A stretch of 64,000 nt of DNA, taken from positions 4,807,228 through 4,871,227 of the forward strand of contig NC_058145.1 in the NCBI RefSeq assembly GCF_011075055.1, read 5' to 3'. A program made the position numbers and the translations under genes. Below, in pieces: positions 1-12,755 of this stretch. Position 1 is the first letter of the stretch. Each line of letters begins with the position of its first letter. This DNA comes from Mangifera indica (taxonomy: Eukaryota > Streptophyta > Magnoliopsida > Sapindales > Anacardiaceae). The notes beneath the pieces are model-generated. The model was not told the DNA's origin and did not search any database. It was given only the letters and a program-made list of their open reading frames with translations.

Positions 1-82
1 ATAATTAATCATTATTAATTAATGAAATAGAATTACATCGACAAATGTCAAGTCAATTGGCTTTAGGACATCTTCCTTAACA
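1..82 (-). mobile_element. Copia-1 3' LTR, partial (runs off the window)
   Basis: Read on the minus strand, a purine-rich stretch (83-95) is followed by TGTTAAGG, the usual polypurine tract then TG of a copia 3' LTR. The first ~30 LTR bases resemble the LTRs starting at 9475 and 10712, which also have a CCTAAAGCC/CCTAGAGCC motif about 15 bases in. The rest lies outside the window. Confidence 0.7.
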
Positions 83-96
83 ATCTCTCACTTACA

Positions 97-1345
97 CTAT
101 ACCCAATCAGTCATATTATCTAAGTATATGTTTGCTTTATTATTGTTGCAATTGTGCTTAATCAGCTCAGAGATACTTAGAATCACTCCAAGTTCAGTAG
201 CGAACTTATTAATCCATATAACCTCTTTTGTCGTTTTAGAAAAGACAATATACTCTAACTTTATCATAGAATCAACCATTATACTTTGCTTAAAGCTTTT
301 CTATCTAATTGCACCACTATTTAAACAAAACACAAACCCTAATTGGGATTTAAAATCATCACGATTAATTTGAAAACTAGCATCACTATAGCTTTTAATA
401 GTGAGTTCAGTATCCCTTCTATAAATCAAGAACGCATCTTTAGCCCTTTTTAGGTATTTTAGGATTTTCTTAACAACTATATAGTATTTTTTACCTAGAT
501 CAGATTGATATCTAATATAAACATTCAAGACATATAAGACATTAGCTCTTGTACATAGTATGGCATATATGATCAATTTTGTAGTTGAGTTATATAGGAT
601 CCTAATCATCTTATCTCTCCTAAATTGTGAAGATGGACACATCTCTTTCAAAAGATACATGCCATGGGATATGGGCATAAATCTTTTCTTAGATTTCTCT
701 ATAAAGAATCTTGTTAACACATTATCTATATAAATGTTTTAACTTAGGCCCAATAGTTTATATTCTATATCTTAGTAAATTTTATAGAGAAGCACTTGGA
801 TAACCAATCCTTTATCGATTGTAAGTTTGGTATATCATTTTCATTAATGAAGTTATCATCGACATATAATGCTAGAAATGCAATCATCTCCTATTGACCT
901 TCATATACACACACAACTCATCTTCATTTTTTATAAAACATGATCAACTTCATCAAAATGAATATTTAAGATTTTATAAGCCTATTTAAGCTTATAAATG
1001 GGTTTTTACAGCTTACATACTTTATTTGTTTGTCTAACAAAAATGAAATCATCGAGCTATGCCATATAGACATCCTATACAATGTTACTATTTATAAAGG
1101 TAGTCTTAACATCTATATGAAAGATTTTATAGTCATAGTACACAGTTATAGTAAGCATAATCCTAATAGACTAAAAGACAACAACTTGTGAAAAGATTTC
1201 ATCATAACCAATGTCATATTTTTGAGTGAAACCTCTGGCAACCAATCACGTTTTATAAGTATGCACCAAGTTACACCCTACAGTTTTTACCCTTTTAGGT
1301 ATAACTACTAGAGTCTATGCTTGGTTTGGGTACATGGAGTATATT
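97..1345 (-). pseudogene. Copia-1 reverse transcriptase and RNase H remnant
   Basis: Copies RNA to DNA in the retrotransposon cycle. The reading frame at 301-720 (139 codons) matches the copia RT/RNase H junction: a YAILCTRANVLYVL block, ILKYLKRAKDAFLIY, and YSDASFQINRDDFKSQ, where the family usually has YTDASFQTD..DSKSQ. The stretch 97-279 continues RNase H with ELGVILSIS and a NNNKANI block. Upstream (721-1345, other frames) are GFTQKYDIGYDE and an ALYVDDNFI block, so the catalytic YVDD pair is kept. Several stops and frame changes separate these blocks. It is a dead copy. Confidence 0.85.
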
Positions 1346-1584
1346 TTAGATTTCATGGTATCTAACTATTTCTCATAATTTGGACTCGAGATGACATTAC
1401 TGTAAGTCTTTGGCTTGTTATCAGAGATGATAGTACGTTGTCATGCTGAATCATAAGAAAACCAAATTTTTTGGCTCACTACATACTCATGTAGACTTAT
1501 GTAGCTCTAGTGTGCTCTAGGGTTGTTTCTCTTAGGATGGAAGAACTTTCTTATCATGATCAACCATCTATAATGACATATCAC

Positions 1585-2900
1585 CTATCTAATATCTATG
1601 GTGTCTTGTGCTACAAGAATTTCATCAAGTTCCACCTTCTTTCTATTGGTTTTCTTAAAAATGAATTCTTTCTCAAAGAATATACTGGTACAAGCAATAA
1701 AGACTTTTTGCTCTTCTGAGTGGTAGAAATAGTATCCCTTAGTTACCATCAAGTATCCCATAAAGATACACTTTTCAGACTTAACACTCAACTTATTCGA
1801 AGTTAATATTTTGAAATAAGCTTCACAACCCCAAATCTTCAAGTAATCTAGATTTAACTTTTGTCTAGTCCATAACTTGTATAAAATTTTATCTATAAAT
1901 TTAGATAGGACACAGTTCAATGTATAAACAATAGTCTTTAGGGTATGATATCAGAAAGACATGGGTAGTTTGATAAAACTAATTATAGACTTGACCATTT
2001 TTACCCAGGTCTTATTCTTCCATTTAGATACATCATTATGTTATGGTGTATCAAGAAAATAAGTTAAGAGACTATCCCATATTCCTTCAAGTATTCTCTA
2101 AATTAAGTACTAAAGTATTCACCTCCACAAATACTATAAAGGATTTTAATTTGTTTTCAAGTTACTTCTCTACTTCGTTCTTGAATTCTTTGAATTTATG
2201 AAAGTATTCAAACTTGTGTTTTATCAAAAACATATAACCATATCTACCAAAGTCATTAGTAAATGTGACGAAGCAGGGTTTTTTATATTTGCTATGCACT
2301 ATCATAGGCCTACACACATCACTGTGAATGATCCCTAATAGTTTAGTCATCTTTTTACTAGGGGTGTTTAAAGTTATCCGATAACCGAATCGAACCGATT
2401 TTTAAACCGAAACCCTAACCAAAAAATAGGTTATTCAAAAAATCGATTCGGATATCAGTTCAAAAATATATAAAAACCGAATTTTCGGTTCGATTATCGG
2501 TTTGTCAAATTTTCAAAACCGGTTAACCAAACCGAATCGGTTTTTAAAAAATCGAATAAAAATTTAATAAAATATTGAATAAATTTTCAAAAAATTAGAA
2601 AAAAATAATAAAATATGATAATTTTTAAAATTCGGTTCAAAAATTAGTTAACCAAAAATTCGGTTCGGTTAATTGATATTTTCAGTTCGGTTCAAAATTG
2701 GTTAATTTTTAAATCGGTTCGGTTTCGGTTCATGATTTTTTTCAAACCGAAAATTCGGTTCGGTTCAAAAAATAGGCAAAGCGGTTCGGTTAACCGGTTT
2801 TGAACACCCCTATGTTCAATGAAGGTGTTTTGTCTATCTTATCCAATAAGTATGATTCGCATTCATCATAAGACTAGAAGTCAAATAATTGCTAAACTTT
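1585..2900 (-). pseudogene. Copia-1 integrase remnant, split by a MITE
   Basis: Inserts copia cDNA into the host genome. The part at 2162-2350 reads LLGIIHSDVCRPM and VTFTNDFGRYGYMFLIKHK, the integrase core around the first two catalytic aspartates. The part at 1585-1920 reads LKIWGCEAYFKI, KCIFMGY and GYYFYHSEEQKVF, the conserved integrase C-terminal region. Upstream on the minus strand (2813-2900) a short ESYLLDKIDKTPS stretch matches the segment just before the core, so the 454-bp MITE at 2359-2812 lies inside the gene. Stops occur throughout. Confidence 0.85.
2359..2812. mobile_element. AACCG-rich MITE with hAT-like termini
   Basis: The ends are inverted: TAGGGGTGTTTAAA at the left, and the reverse complement of the right end begins TAGGGGTGTTCAAAA and continues AACCGGTTAACCGAACCG. 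The ~450-bp interior is dense in AACCGA and GGTTCGG blocks. It encodes nothing. Insertion inside a copia integrase proves mobility. No clean 8-bp duplication is visible, so the hAT assignment rests on the GGGGTG terminus alone. Confidence 0.75.
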
Positions 2901-2954
2901 TTGTCTAAAAAGCTTAGATTTATGTTTCGGTGCTATATGGCCTAGCTTGTAATA

Positions 2955-4290
2955 TCATAGATAAGTGGTGTTTAGCTCATTTGATTTTAATTGTTTATTA
3001 CTTTGCATATTAGGAATTTCATTATCCAATTTTAGAATATATAAACCATTATGTAATTCGGCTATTCCATATAGAATATAATTCAAGCTAATGGTTATAG
3101 TACCACTAAAAATAAAAAATGAATATCCCTCTTTATCTAAAACAAACATAGAAACTAAGTTTCTAGAAACAAAAGGAACATAATAACAATTATCTAATTC
3201 TAAAACTAGCCCAATAGGCAGTCTAAGATAATAAACCCTTATGGCTAATACAGTAACGCATGCTCAATTTTCAACACGTAGGTCAACCTCTCTTTTAGTG
3301 AGTAATCTACTCTATTGCAGTCCCTGCATATCAGAACATATATAAGAACATATCCCATGTTTAAAACCTAAGACGACCAAGGGGAATAATTTATCTCAGT
3401 GACAAACATACCCAAAGAAGAGGTTCCAACTGCCTTTTTCTTCTGGTTCTTTAGAAAGGCCTTGTAATATCTTCTTTAGTGACTAGCTTTACCATAATAG
3501 AAGCAAACAACCTTTCTCTTTCCCACACCACTTGTTGGCTGAATAATAGCATCTAGTTACTTCTTAGTTTTGGACTTTGTCTTTACCTTTGCTTCTAGCT
3601 TTGGATCTAAGTGCATGGGTTTCAACCATAAGCATTTTAGTCAAAGCTACCTTTTGTACCTCTTATTCAACCTACCGAAGCATATACAACAATTCCTCAA
3701 GGGATTTTTTTTTTCATTTAAGTTAAAGTTCATGATAAAATTAGCTTATGATTTAGGGAGTAATTTTAGCACTAAGTCAATGGAAAACTCATTGTCTACG
3801 ATGAAGCTAAACTCGTCAATTGCTCAATATAGCCAATCATTTTGACCACATAAGGGCCAACTTGTCCTCTCTCAGAAAGTTTACAATCAAATAATGCTCT
3901 TGACACCTCATATTATTCAACCCTCACATAAGTGCTATATAACTCTTAAAGGCATGCAAGTATAGATAGAGTATCCATTTTCTCATCTTGTTTTTAAAGC
4001 TCAAATGACATAGAAGTCAATATGAGGCACTAGACTTCCACAAAACCATCAAGATGCTTATTAAAAGTATATTTTTCCTTTTATATTGCATCAGAACTAG
4101 GCTCACTAGGCAACGACCTTTCAAGGATATATAGTCTCTTCTCTTAATAGAGAATAATCTAAAGATTTTTATACCAATAAGCATGTTCATAATAGGATGG
4201 ATGTTAATTCATAGGCTTAAAAAGATGAACAATAAGCAAGGGTTAGTAACATCGTTCATTTAGAGTAAAATGATTATTTTACCCTTATAT
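2955..4290 (-). pseudogene. Copia-1 gag, protease and GAG-pre-integrase remnant
   Basis: The frame at 2955-3149 ends NGLYILKLDNE and KQLKSNELNTTYL, the GAG-pre-integrase domain. Upstream (3180-3400) is the protease. The family's D-T/S-G active site sits in a block reading VLNMGYVLIYVL, so the catalytic Asp is lost. About 3480-3530 a KVVCFYYGKASH block is a decayed CCHC zinc knuckle that has lost cysteines. 3540-4290 reads as capsid-type gag in broken frames (for example YVVKMIGYIEQL). The plus-strand frame at 3570-3845 is a shadow of it. Confidence 0.75.
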
Positions 4291-4869
4291 TATATACTAA
4301 AGTGGGGAAAGAATTAGAAAGGCTTGCAAGAGGCAAGATTAAGTTAGCTAGTTAATATAAGACATCTGGCTGTGTGGAAGACAATATAAACCCTAATCGA
4401 GGCAGATTCAAGTAAAATAAAAGGAAAGTTAAAGAAAATGGTGTATACCAATATATCCACCAATTGTATGCAAAAGTGGCATTATATGTGAAAACAATAA
4501 GGTTATACAAGATATAGATACCCATAAGATGCATCATATAGTCCATGCTAAGCACTTGAGCTATTTATTTTTAGTTCAAGTATGTATTATAAGAGACAAT
4601 GGCATCAGATAGTTTCCTTATGTGAACAGCAAGATACATCACATATGAGCTCGTGATAAATGTTATCATATGGTAGTAAGAAGCTTAGTAATTCTTCTAA
4701 TTTCTTATTTAGCTAATTTATAATTACTCAAATCAGACTCACGGTCAGATTCAATAGAGACTCCTTCTAACTTTTATGATGATTATTGACCAAACTATGA
4801 ATTTCGCACTTTAGAGCACAAATTGAATCCAAACCAAGGTTAGGTTCATAACTAGACAACTGATATTGT

Positions 4870-5790
4870 TTTCATGAATTAACTCAGTTTTCTTCACCTC
4901 AATTTGAATCTATGACTTATCAAAAAAGGTAAACAAATCTTTATACAATGTCAATTCATTGAAAATAAAATCTCTGCTAATAACACACTTATGCTTATCT
5001 AACAACCAGACCTTATACCCTTTACACCAGTAGAATATCTTAGAAAAATAGCTCTAAATGCTCTAGGATTTAATTTCCCTTAACTTGTATGAATGTAAGC
5101 TAAACAACCAAAAGGTCTCAAGTGATTCAGTTGTGGAGGTCCATTAGACCATAATTCCTTTGGTATCTTAAAATTCAAGGCAACAGAAGGTGATTTACTA
5201 ATAAGATAATAGGTAGTGGCAATAGCCTCATCCCAAAATCTCTTGTTGAGGCCTAAATTAGCAAGCATACTCTTCACTTTATTCAAGCTAGTTTTATTCA
5301 TTCTCTCAGCAAGGCCATTTTGCTGAGGAGTATCAATACAAGTTATGTGTCTTAGCATTCCAACCTTTTTAGAAAAATAACAAAGTTGTTTATTACCAAA
5401 TTTCAGGCTATTATTAGTCCTTAATGCTTTAATTCTTTTATTGGTCTTATTTTCAACTAATACTTTTTATTCTTTAAAACATTCAAAAGCCTACTCTTTA
5501 TGTTTTACAAAATAAATCCATACCTTCCTAGAATAATCATCAACAAAAGTCTATTAGTAATTATAATTTAAGAGAGAATTTGGTACATGTGGTGATCCAC
5601 AAAAGATCAGAGTGTATATAAATCAATACAACCTTTGATCTATTGATTATAGTTGCAACTTTTAGCTTGTGTGCTTTATCTAGGACATAATTCTTACAAA
5701 AATCCAAACTAGTAATTTCCTTAGAGTCTAACAATTTTCATTTGCATAATTCTAATAAGTCTGCTATATTGATATGTCATAATCTTTTAT
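4870..5790 (-). pseudogene. Copia-2 integrase remnant
   Basis: A second, different copia element on the minus strand. 5360-5560 reads TFVDDYSRKVWIYFVKHKE with a stop after it. 5080-5358 is open for 92 codons with TPQQNGLAERMNKT, which carries the catalytic Glu of the integrase triad, then FWDEAIATTYYLISKSP and LRPFGCLAYIH. 4900-5070 continues with a GVKGYKVWLLDKHKCVISRD block. The sequence fades towards 4600, where only faint pol-like blocks remain before Copia-1 begins near 4350. No LTR was identified with confidence. Confidence 0.85.
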
Positions 5791-5791
5791 T

Positions 5792-6650
5792 TCACAATAT
5801 TGTTTTATTAGTATTATCAATAGCATTCATTAAATCCCTTACAACAATATCATCTAATATATACAACCCATGGACAAATTTACCCTTCATTACAACTGAT
5901 AAACCTCTCAAAACTTTAAGGACACCATTTTCGGATTTAAAGAAATAGCTACTGGAATAAAGTAATCCTAAAGAAATTAAATTTCTTCTAAGCTTAGGTA
6001 CCAATCTAACATTATCTAACACTTTAATAGAGCCACCTAACATATTAAATTTTGTACTGCCTATTCCTATCACATCACATGATTCATCATTATCAATTAA
6101 GACTTTTCCACCATTAATATACTTAATATTAACAACCAAATCTGATCTAGGTGTCATGTGAAATGTACAACTTGAATCCATCACCCATTCATTTTTAAAA
6201 ACTCTTTCAATTAACAATAAAACCTCTACATTGTCATAAACATCCAATATATTAGCAGTTTCATGATTATTGTTGTTTTCAATGTGTTATTTCTCCCTAC
6301 CAAGGCAATTTCTTTTAAAGTGATCCTACTTATGACAATGTCAATAAATTATTTTAGTTTTAGATTTAGACTTAAATGATTTTCTATCATTTGACTGATT
6401 TCTTTTGTCAGCTCTTCCTCTAACTTGGAGACCCTCATTAATAGACTTTTTTTCAAATTTCATCTCTATATCCTTAGCCCTGACTAAGGTTTGACCAAGT
6501 GTGGAAAAGAGCAAATTTAAATCATACATGCCCATATATCAGTTAGTTTTAAGAAGAAAACCCTACTTTTGAAGCTTAACATATCTATTATCCCATCCAA
6601 TAGCCATATGAGCTATTCCAAATATCCAAGAGTATAAATTGAAGATCATT
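5792..6650 (-). pseudogene. Copia-2 gag C-terminus, protease and GAG-pre-integrase
   Basis: The frame 5792-6247 (151 codons) is one of the longest intact retroelement stretches here. It reads EWVMDSSCTFHMTPR near residue 20, the copia protease active site (Asp kept; the usual DSG/DSA is DSS), then LIDNDESCDVIGIG and LRRNLISLGLL, then GAG-pre-integrase. 6300-6360 is a zinc knuckle reading HCHK-stop-DHFKRNC in which the first Cys is Tyr and two stops intrude. 6341-6535 is the gag tail with basic KSFKSKSKTK. A distinct copia lineage from Copia-1. Confidence 0.85.
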
Positions 6651-6965
6651 TGAAGGAAAACAAGTTAAAGAATACTCATGTAAAATCTTATTTTCTCTTC
6701 CTCTCTAAACCTCTTTCTTTATGCTTTGAACTGCTATAAATCTTAAGCTTTTCTTTTCCCTATTCTCTTTACTTTATGTCTTATATTTATATTATGTTTG
6801 AGAAATTGTTGAGTATTTTTATGTTTGATTATCTTGTTGAAATTACTTAAGTTAGTATATATATTGCTAAAATCATTTGTCAAATTATGTTTGAGTATAA
6901 ATTTGTGTAAAAGTTTTAATTTGGTTTAAAGTTTTAAATAATCTTATTCACCCTCCCTCTAGGAT
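6640..6965 (+). repeat. Possible copia LTR 3'-end fragment
   Basis: The stretch ends TTATTCACCCTCCCTCTAGG, the pyrimidine-rich signature at the 3' end of many Sirevirus/Tork-type copia LTRs. The complete LTR at 55332-56559 has the same signature on the other strand. The upstream 300 bases are T-rich as in that LTR, but no start could be placed. Confidence 0.35.
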
Positions 6966-7690
6966 TATTAGTCATTTAAGGTTTTTCAGTTTAAGACACC
7001 TATATTACATAAACTTTTTATATTATCTTAACAATATATAAGTATGTGTATAAAAATAGTTTTAGATGAAAAGAAGTTTAAAATAAATCTTAATTTTTCT
7101 TTTGACTGAAATGCTAATATCCTACCAAAATCATCTACATTGTTGTACTTTGGAGAACTAGTTCTCCATACAATTCTTAATATGATATTAAGCCCTATTT
7201 TTATGTTTATATGCATTAATAAGATTCTGCTTTAGTTTTAATTTTCCTAGGATTTATAAGATTTAGGAGTAACATAAATTTCTAGGCTTGAAAAGGTATA
7301 CAACATCTAGCTAGACTTCTTTTCACTAAGGTTCTAATTTGTCTTTTGGTTTCTTTAATTTATTATTTTGGCATCCAATCAAGTTTTAGAGTATTAAGAG
7401 TTTCAAAAGTCTATACAATAAAAATTTATATAAATCATTTTAAATTCACTAAAGAAATGTTTAAAAATTCTTGCCAACTTTGGGGTTTTCTTTTTTTGTC
7501 TCAATCATATAAATAGTTGTCCTTATCAATCGCAACCTCCCTTATTTAATGTAGCTTTCAAATCAATCTAACTATATAAAATAATGAAAGTAAATAAAAC
7601 TAATAAAGAAGTATGGGAAAACTATAAAGTTAGGTGACTAAAATAACCAGGAGGCAAAAAACTACGAAGGACTAGTAGAAGAAAGGTAAA
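6966..7690. other. AT-rich stretch, no gene seen
   Basis: No coding homology or repeat boundary was recognised. The short minus-strand frame at 7028-7216 has no family signature. It may be decayed 5' sequence of Copia-3, but nothing shows this. Confidence 0.5.
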
Positions 7691-7844
7691 ACTTGATAAA
7701 GTTCTAATACCATAAGTATTAGATAAGACAATGTGCCATTACTGATGATTGATCATTGTAAGAAGGTCATTCTACCACAAGTGGAACATGGTGAACCAAC
7801 TTAACACATACAAGAGCTATGTAGGTCCAGTCGAGTACATCATA

Positions 7845-9474
7845 CGCTAGAGAGATTCAGTTTTCTCATGACTCATCATAGTGATGTACTAGTCATCCAT
7901 AATGAAGAACCTATAACCTATAATGATGCTTTTACGTCCAAAGTCTGCGAAATGACTTAAAGCCATGATATTTCGATAGACTTTAAGTACTAGAATCAAA
8001 CATGGATTCTAGTTTATGCACAGAAAGAAGTAACACCCATAAGGTGAAAATGGGTTTTTAAAAAGAAAACCATTATTGAAGGCAATGTACATACCTATAA
8101 AGCAAAATTAGTTGTCAAAAGTTTCACCCAAAAATATGACATCAACTATGATGAAACCTTTTTGTCAATTATAATGCTTAAGTTTATAAGGATTATGTTT
8201 ACTATAGTTACATACCATGACTATAAATCTTGACAAATGTAAATCAAGCCCACCTTCCTAAATGGTAAACTTATAGAGATGTGTATATAGCATAACTCAA
8301 TGGTTTTGTTCTAATTGGATAGGTTAGTAAAGTATGTAAGTTATAAAAGTCTATTTATGGGCTAAAATAGGTTTTGAGAAGTTAAAACATGAGTTTTGTT
8401 TTATAAAAAACAAAGATGAACCATCTGTGTATAAGAAGGTTAGGGGGAATATTATAATGTTTTTGGTATTGTATGTTGACAACATATTGATTATTGGAAA
8501 TAATGTACTAAACTTGTAATCAGTAAAGACTTGATTATCCAAGTGCTTCTTCATAAAAGACTTAGGAGAAGCAACATATATCATCGACATTAAGATTTAT
8601 CATGATAGATCACATAAGCTACTTGGCCTAAGTTAGAACACCTATATGGACAAGGTGTTGACTAGGTTTAGATTAGAAAGAATCTAAAAAAGGATTTCTA
8701 ACCATATCATATGGTGTATATCTCTCAAAAGAGATATATCCCCTAATACAATCTAAGAGGGATAAGATAAGCCAAATTCCATACGTATATGCGATAGGAT
8801 AAATCATGTACATCATCTTATGTATGACAGTTAATGTCTTATATGCTTTGAGCATTTACAACATATATTAATTTGATCCAAGTTAAAAACACTAAACAAC
8901 TGTCAAGAATATCTTGAATTACTTAAGAAGGACTAAGAGTATATTCCTGGTTTATAGAGGACACCATAAACCCATTGTGAGGGGATACAATAATGCTAAT
9001 TTTCAAATTGACCAAGATGACATTAAATCTCAATTAGGATTTGTATTTTTTTTGAATGGTGGTGAAGTTAACTATAAAAGCTCTAAGCAAAGTGTAGTAG
9101 CTAACTCTACAACAAAGTCCAAGTACATTGTCTTCCCTAAAGTGTCAAAATAAGTTATTTGTATAAGAAGTTCATTACAAAACTTAGAGTGGTTTCCAAC
9201 ACTTTTAAGCCAATCAAGCTTTATTACGACAATAATAGAGTTATTGCTCAAGTAAATGAGTTACAGTCTCACCAAAGGTCTAAGCACATACTTAGAGATA
9301 TTGTTTGATTTGAAAGATTGTTTAGTACAGAGACATATAAATTGTAAGGGTTGACACAGATGAAAATTTGCCAAACCCACTGACCAAGCCTCTATTGTAG
9401 TAAAAGCATGATAAAGATATAGTTACGTATGACATTAGACATATGAGTGATTTGCTTTAATATAAGTAAAAGAT
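7845..9474 (+). pseudogene. Copia-3 reverse transcriptase and RNase H remnant
   Basis: Plus-strand 3' half of a copia element closely related to Copia-1. 8045-8200 reads KWVFKKKTIIEGNVHTYKAK and QKYDINYDETFLSI. About 8455-8500 the RT active site reads LYVDNILIIGN, so the second catalytic Asp of YVDD is Asn. 8545-8640 has KDLGEATYII and LLGLS. 8914-9153 (79 codons) is RNase H: NYLRRTKSIFLVYRG, QIDQDDIKSQLGFVF, SKQSVVANSTTKSKY. 9357-9470 ends with DENLPNPLTKPLL and a purine-rich tract. The gag and integrase half is missing. Confidence 0.85.
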
Positions 9475-10711
9475 TGTTAGGGTAGTACCCTAGAGCTAAT
9501 CGGTATGTATTGTGTATATTGTAAGTTATTTATTTATTAATAAAAAAGGTTTTTAATATTTATTCAGGTATATAATAGGTTTATAAGAATAATATGTCAA
9601 TAGAATGGTAGAACTATGATAAGAGAATTAGACGATTGATCATGGAAATCCTATAAATATATTAAGTGGTCATTTTAGAAATGTCTATAATCTTGATATC
9701 GCTTTGACCAAAGACACAAGTAATGGAGATGAGATTACCATAGTGTTGAGCAACCTCATGGAAAGATGGTGACAAATTACACATGTTAAAGCTCTTAGTC
9801 AATAGCTTGGTGCAACATATAAATGCATATTATAGACATGTTTATCAAATTGACTGAACTTAAGGATTTCCATAAGGATGATTGTTTCAATGTCTAATGA
9901 ATATATCATCTAACTCACAGGTACATGTGATCTTTAGACATGAGATCACTAAACCATCACATATAAAGGTCGATATGGTTTGATGTCATCTAACGTGCCA
10001 CCATAATAAAGGTAACTATAAAGGTGGTGATTAACCATATTGAGATTTGTATGAAGACTATGGTGGATCAATAGAGAATTTGTCACTCATAAGCATAGGA
10101 GAAAATATCTTGAATGAGAATACTAAAAGACATGAATAAACACCAAAACTGTGGCCATAATAGGATTAAGTTGTAGCATAATTTAAATTATACAACTATT
10201 GATGTGTATCAATTATATCAGGGAGTTATTAAGGTTGAATCACACAAGTGTCTTAGCCTTAAAAGATATCAATTGATAGAGGGATTATATTATACCTAAC
10301 TGTCAAGTTGACAAGTCTTAAGAGTTGTTCACTGACATTATTGATCGAGTAGCTAGAATGCCTTATAAAAGGCCAATCTTAGTTTATGTCTAGATTTGAC
10401 CCAAATCTAAACACTATAGGAATGATAGAGAGCTAATAGGTCACACACATATAAGAGTCAATTCGAACACTTGAGGCATGATAATCTTGGAATGTTTAAG
10501 TTAAGGTGAAATTGGGAATGGGTTAAGCTTGCCTAATAAAATTGAATCAACCTAATTTGACCATTTTTTTTTTAACTATGAATACCCATTGATGGTAAGT
10601 CAGATAAGGATAAAACTTTATCCAAATATGCATTCAATAATCTAGATAAATTACTAATTTTATAGGATAAGGATAAAAGATGAATAATCATTCATGCCCT
10701 ATGAATGACAG
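9475..10711 (+). mobile_element. Copia-3 3' LTR (LTR A)
   Basis: Starts TGTTAGGGTAGTACCC directly after the Copia-3 polypurine tract, so this is its 3' LTR. It aligns with LTR B (10712 on) over several hundred bases, for example GGTGCAACATATAAATGCA against GGTGCAATAGATAGGTGCA. The right edge is uncertain. LTR-like sequence is clear to about 10560, and the last ~150 bases before LTR B are only loosely similar. Confidence 0.7.
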
Positions 10712-11332
10712 TGTTATAGTAATACCCTAGAGCCAATTGTCACAACTATTGTTAGTGTAATCTTTGAGATTTAATTATTAAATATGAAATTTATACTATC
10801 TTTATTTGATCCAAAATAAAATAATTGTCCAAAGAGTAGTTGAACTGTGACAAGGGTATTAGTGCTCGACACTATCATCGTGAAAGCCTTATGTTCACAT
10901 TAGGTAACTATTCTTAAAGTCATCCTTAACATTGATATTACCATGATCAAATACATGGGTAATAGTGATAGAGTTCTTATAATGTTCAACAATCTTATTA
11001 AAGGATGATGACAATTCTTATGTTTCAAAGTTGTTTATAGACTACTTGGTGCAATAGATAGGTGCACGTTGTAAATGTGTTCATTAGACTAACTCTTTAA
11101 CAGAATTTTATATAGATTGTCACTCTAGTGTCTATGAAAAATAAATTGTCACTTAGTGAACAAAAGTATATGTGATACTTAGACTTGAGGTTGTTAGACC
11201 GTCTTGTATAAGTTCAATATAACTTGGCATTAGCCTAACATAATCTAGTTAATAGATTACCAAAAAGGTGATGATTGATTATATCGTGATTTGTATGAAG
11301 GTCATGATGAACCAATAAAAGATTTATCACTT

Positions 11333-12615
11333 TGTTGCCTTTGGCTCGCAAGTATACGAGTCAATCAAGTAATATAGAAAGATGTCGGTCCCACAGAGAT
11401 TGGTTGTTGAATACTAGTTTGTTTTGTAATTTAAATTAGCTAAAGAAATAAAAATGCTATGGATTGGGATTGAATTAAAAACAATAAAATAAAGCGACTA
11501 ACTAAATAGAAATTATCAAAGGAAAATAATTACCTAACAAATTATAAGTGAAATACCAATTATAAAGAAGCCTAGGGTTTATGATTTCACTATCAATTAC
11601 TCAAAAATCAGTAACGAATCCAATTAAAATCAATGATAAGATGAATTGTTGATGGTTGATTATCCTATTTTACCCAATTCCTCTCTCAAGGTTAATTAGG
11701 CGTGTTAAGATTAAAAGCTTACCTACTTTCGTGGTATGTTGTTAATTAAAACCCATTAATTTCTATGACAATCAATTTACCCACAAAAAGTTTATATTTA
11801 TCTCTAAATAAAACCCTAGGTTTAGCAAAGAAATGAACTAAATGGGTATGTATTTCTCAATATCACACTCCAATCTACAAACAAGCATGGTATTGGGCCC
11901 TAACACCAAGCAAGAAGTTAAAATCACAATTGCTAAATCGAACATTCATCATCATTAATTAAAATCAAAACCCATTACATAATCCTTGAGAATTTATAGA
12001 TTCATCATAAACCCTAGCAACGGAAATTAGCTATTCATGGTTATAAAGTTCAAACTACAAGATAAAGTTAGAGAGAGAGACATTTTGAATCAATGAAAGA
12101 AGATAATAAGAGAGATAAGAAAAACTTTAAGGTCTTCAAATCTTGATTCTCTTAGGTCTTCTATCCTCAAGCTTGAATCTTCCCTCTTCTACTTGTTTCT
12201 TGAAGCTTTTTTCTCTCTAAAATCCTTTGAGCTGCTGTATATTTGGTTCCCCTGGTGAAGAAGACGTAACTTTCTTTTTATACCTATCACTAAACCCTAT
12301 TTTCTGTTTTTCTTTCTTTCTTTTTTTTTTAATTTACGCCCAGTAATTATGGGCACCAATTATGACTATAAGACTGCCCATAATTACTCTCTGCCTCTTG
12401 ATGTAAACCCTTCTCATTTGCTTCTTTAAGCTTCCATTTTCACTCTAAAAAGGGCTTGAATGACTCCAAATCATCTACAAATATAATTCAAAGAACAAAA
12501 TAAGATCAAGCCATCAAGATTAAATAAAACTTAAAGAATTTGACAAAATGGACCAAAATTCACTTTAAAACTATACTATTATAACCCTATTTGTGTGTAT
12601 GAAATACACACATCA
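11333..12615 (-). mobile_element. Gypsy-type solo LTR nested in LTR B
   Basis: The 1283-bp stretch begins TGTTGCCTTTGGCTCGCAAG and ends ATACACACATCA (TG...CA). The flanks CACTT and AACTT form a 5-bp duplication with one mismatch. LTR B is continuous across it. Read on the minus strand it has TATAAAAAG near 12280 and ends in a GACTCGTATACTTGCGAGCC block, typical of 5' LTR ends of Tat/Athila-like gypsy elements; that lineage is inferred. No internal region is present. Confidence 0.7.
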
Positions 12616-12755
12616 AACTTCCAAGCATAAGAGTTGATATCTCAGTTAAGGCATACTGATGGATATCAATGACCAAATAAATCTGTGGCCATAGTGGAAT
12701 TGAGTTTATGCTTGATTTAATATTATTGATCATTAATAGAAGTTAATTTAAGTAA

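Larger units (their letters stand above)
83..4350 (-). mobile_element. Ty1/copia retrotransposon body (Copia-1), degenerate
   Basis: On the minus strand the pieces appear in copia order from high to low coordinate: gag with a decayed zinc knuckle, protease, GAG-pre-integrase, integrase, reverse transcriptase, RNase H, polypurine tract, LTR. Every domain has stops or frameshifts, so no polyprotein can be made. The integrase is interrupted by a MITE at 2359-2812. No 5' LTR is seen beyond ~4350, where Copia-2 sequence begins. It belongs to the same family as Copia-3 at 7845-9474. Confidence 0.85.

Noticed and set aside
2359..2812. 8-bp duplication supporting hAT for the AACCG MITE
   Set aside because: The flanks do not match in any register tried; the hAT label rests on the terminus only.
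3570..3845. Plus-strand 91-codon frame
   Set aside because: It lies opposite the Copia-1 gag remnant and has no homology of its own.
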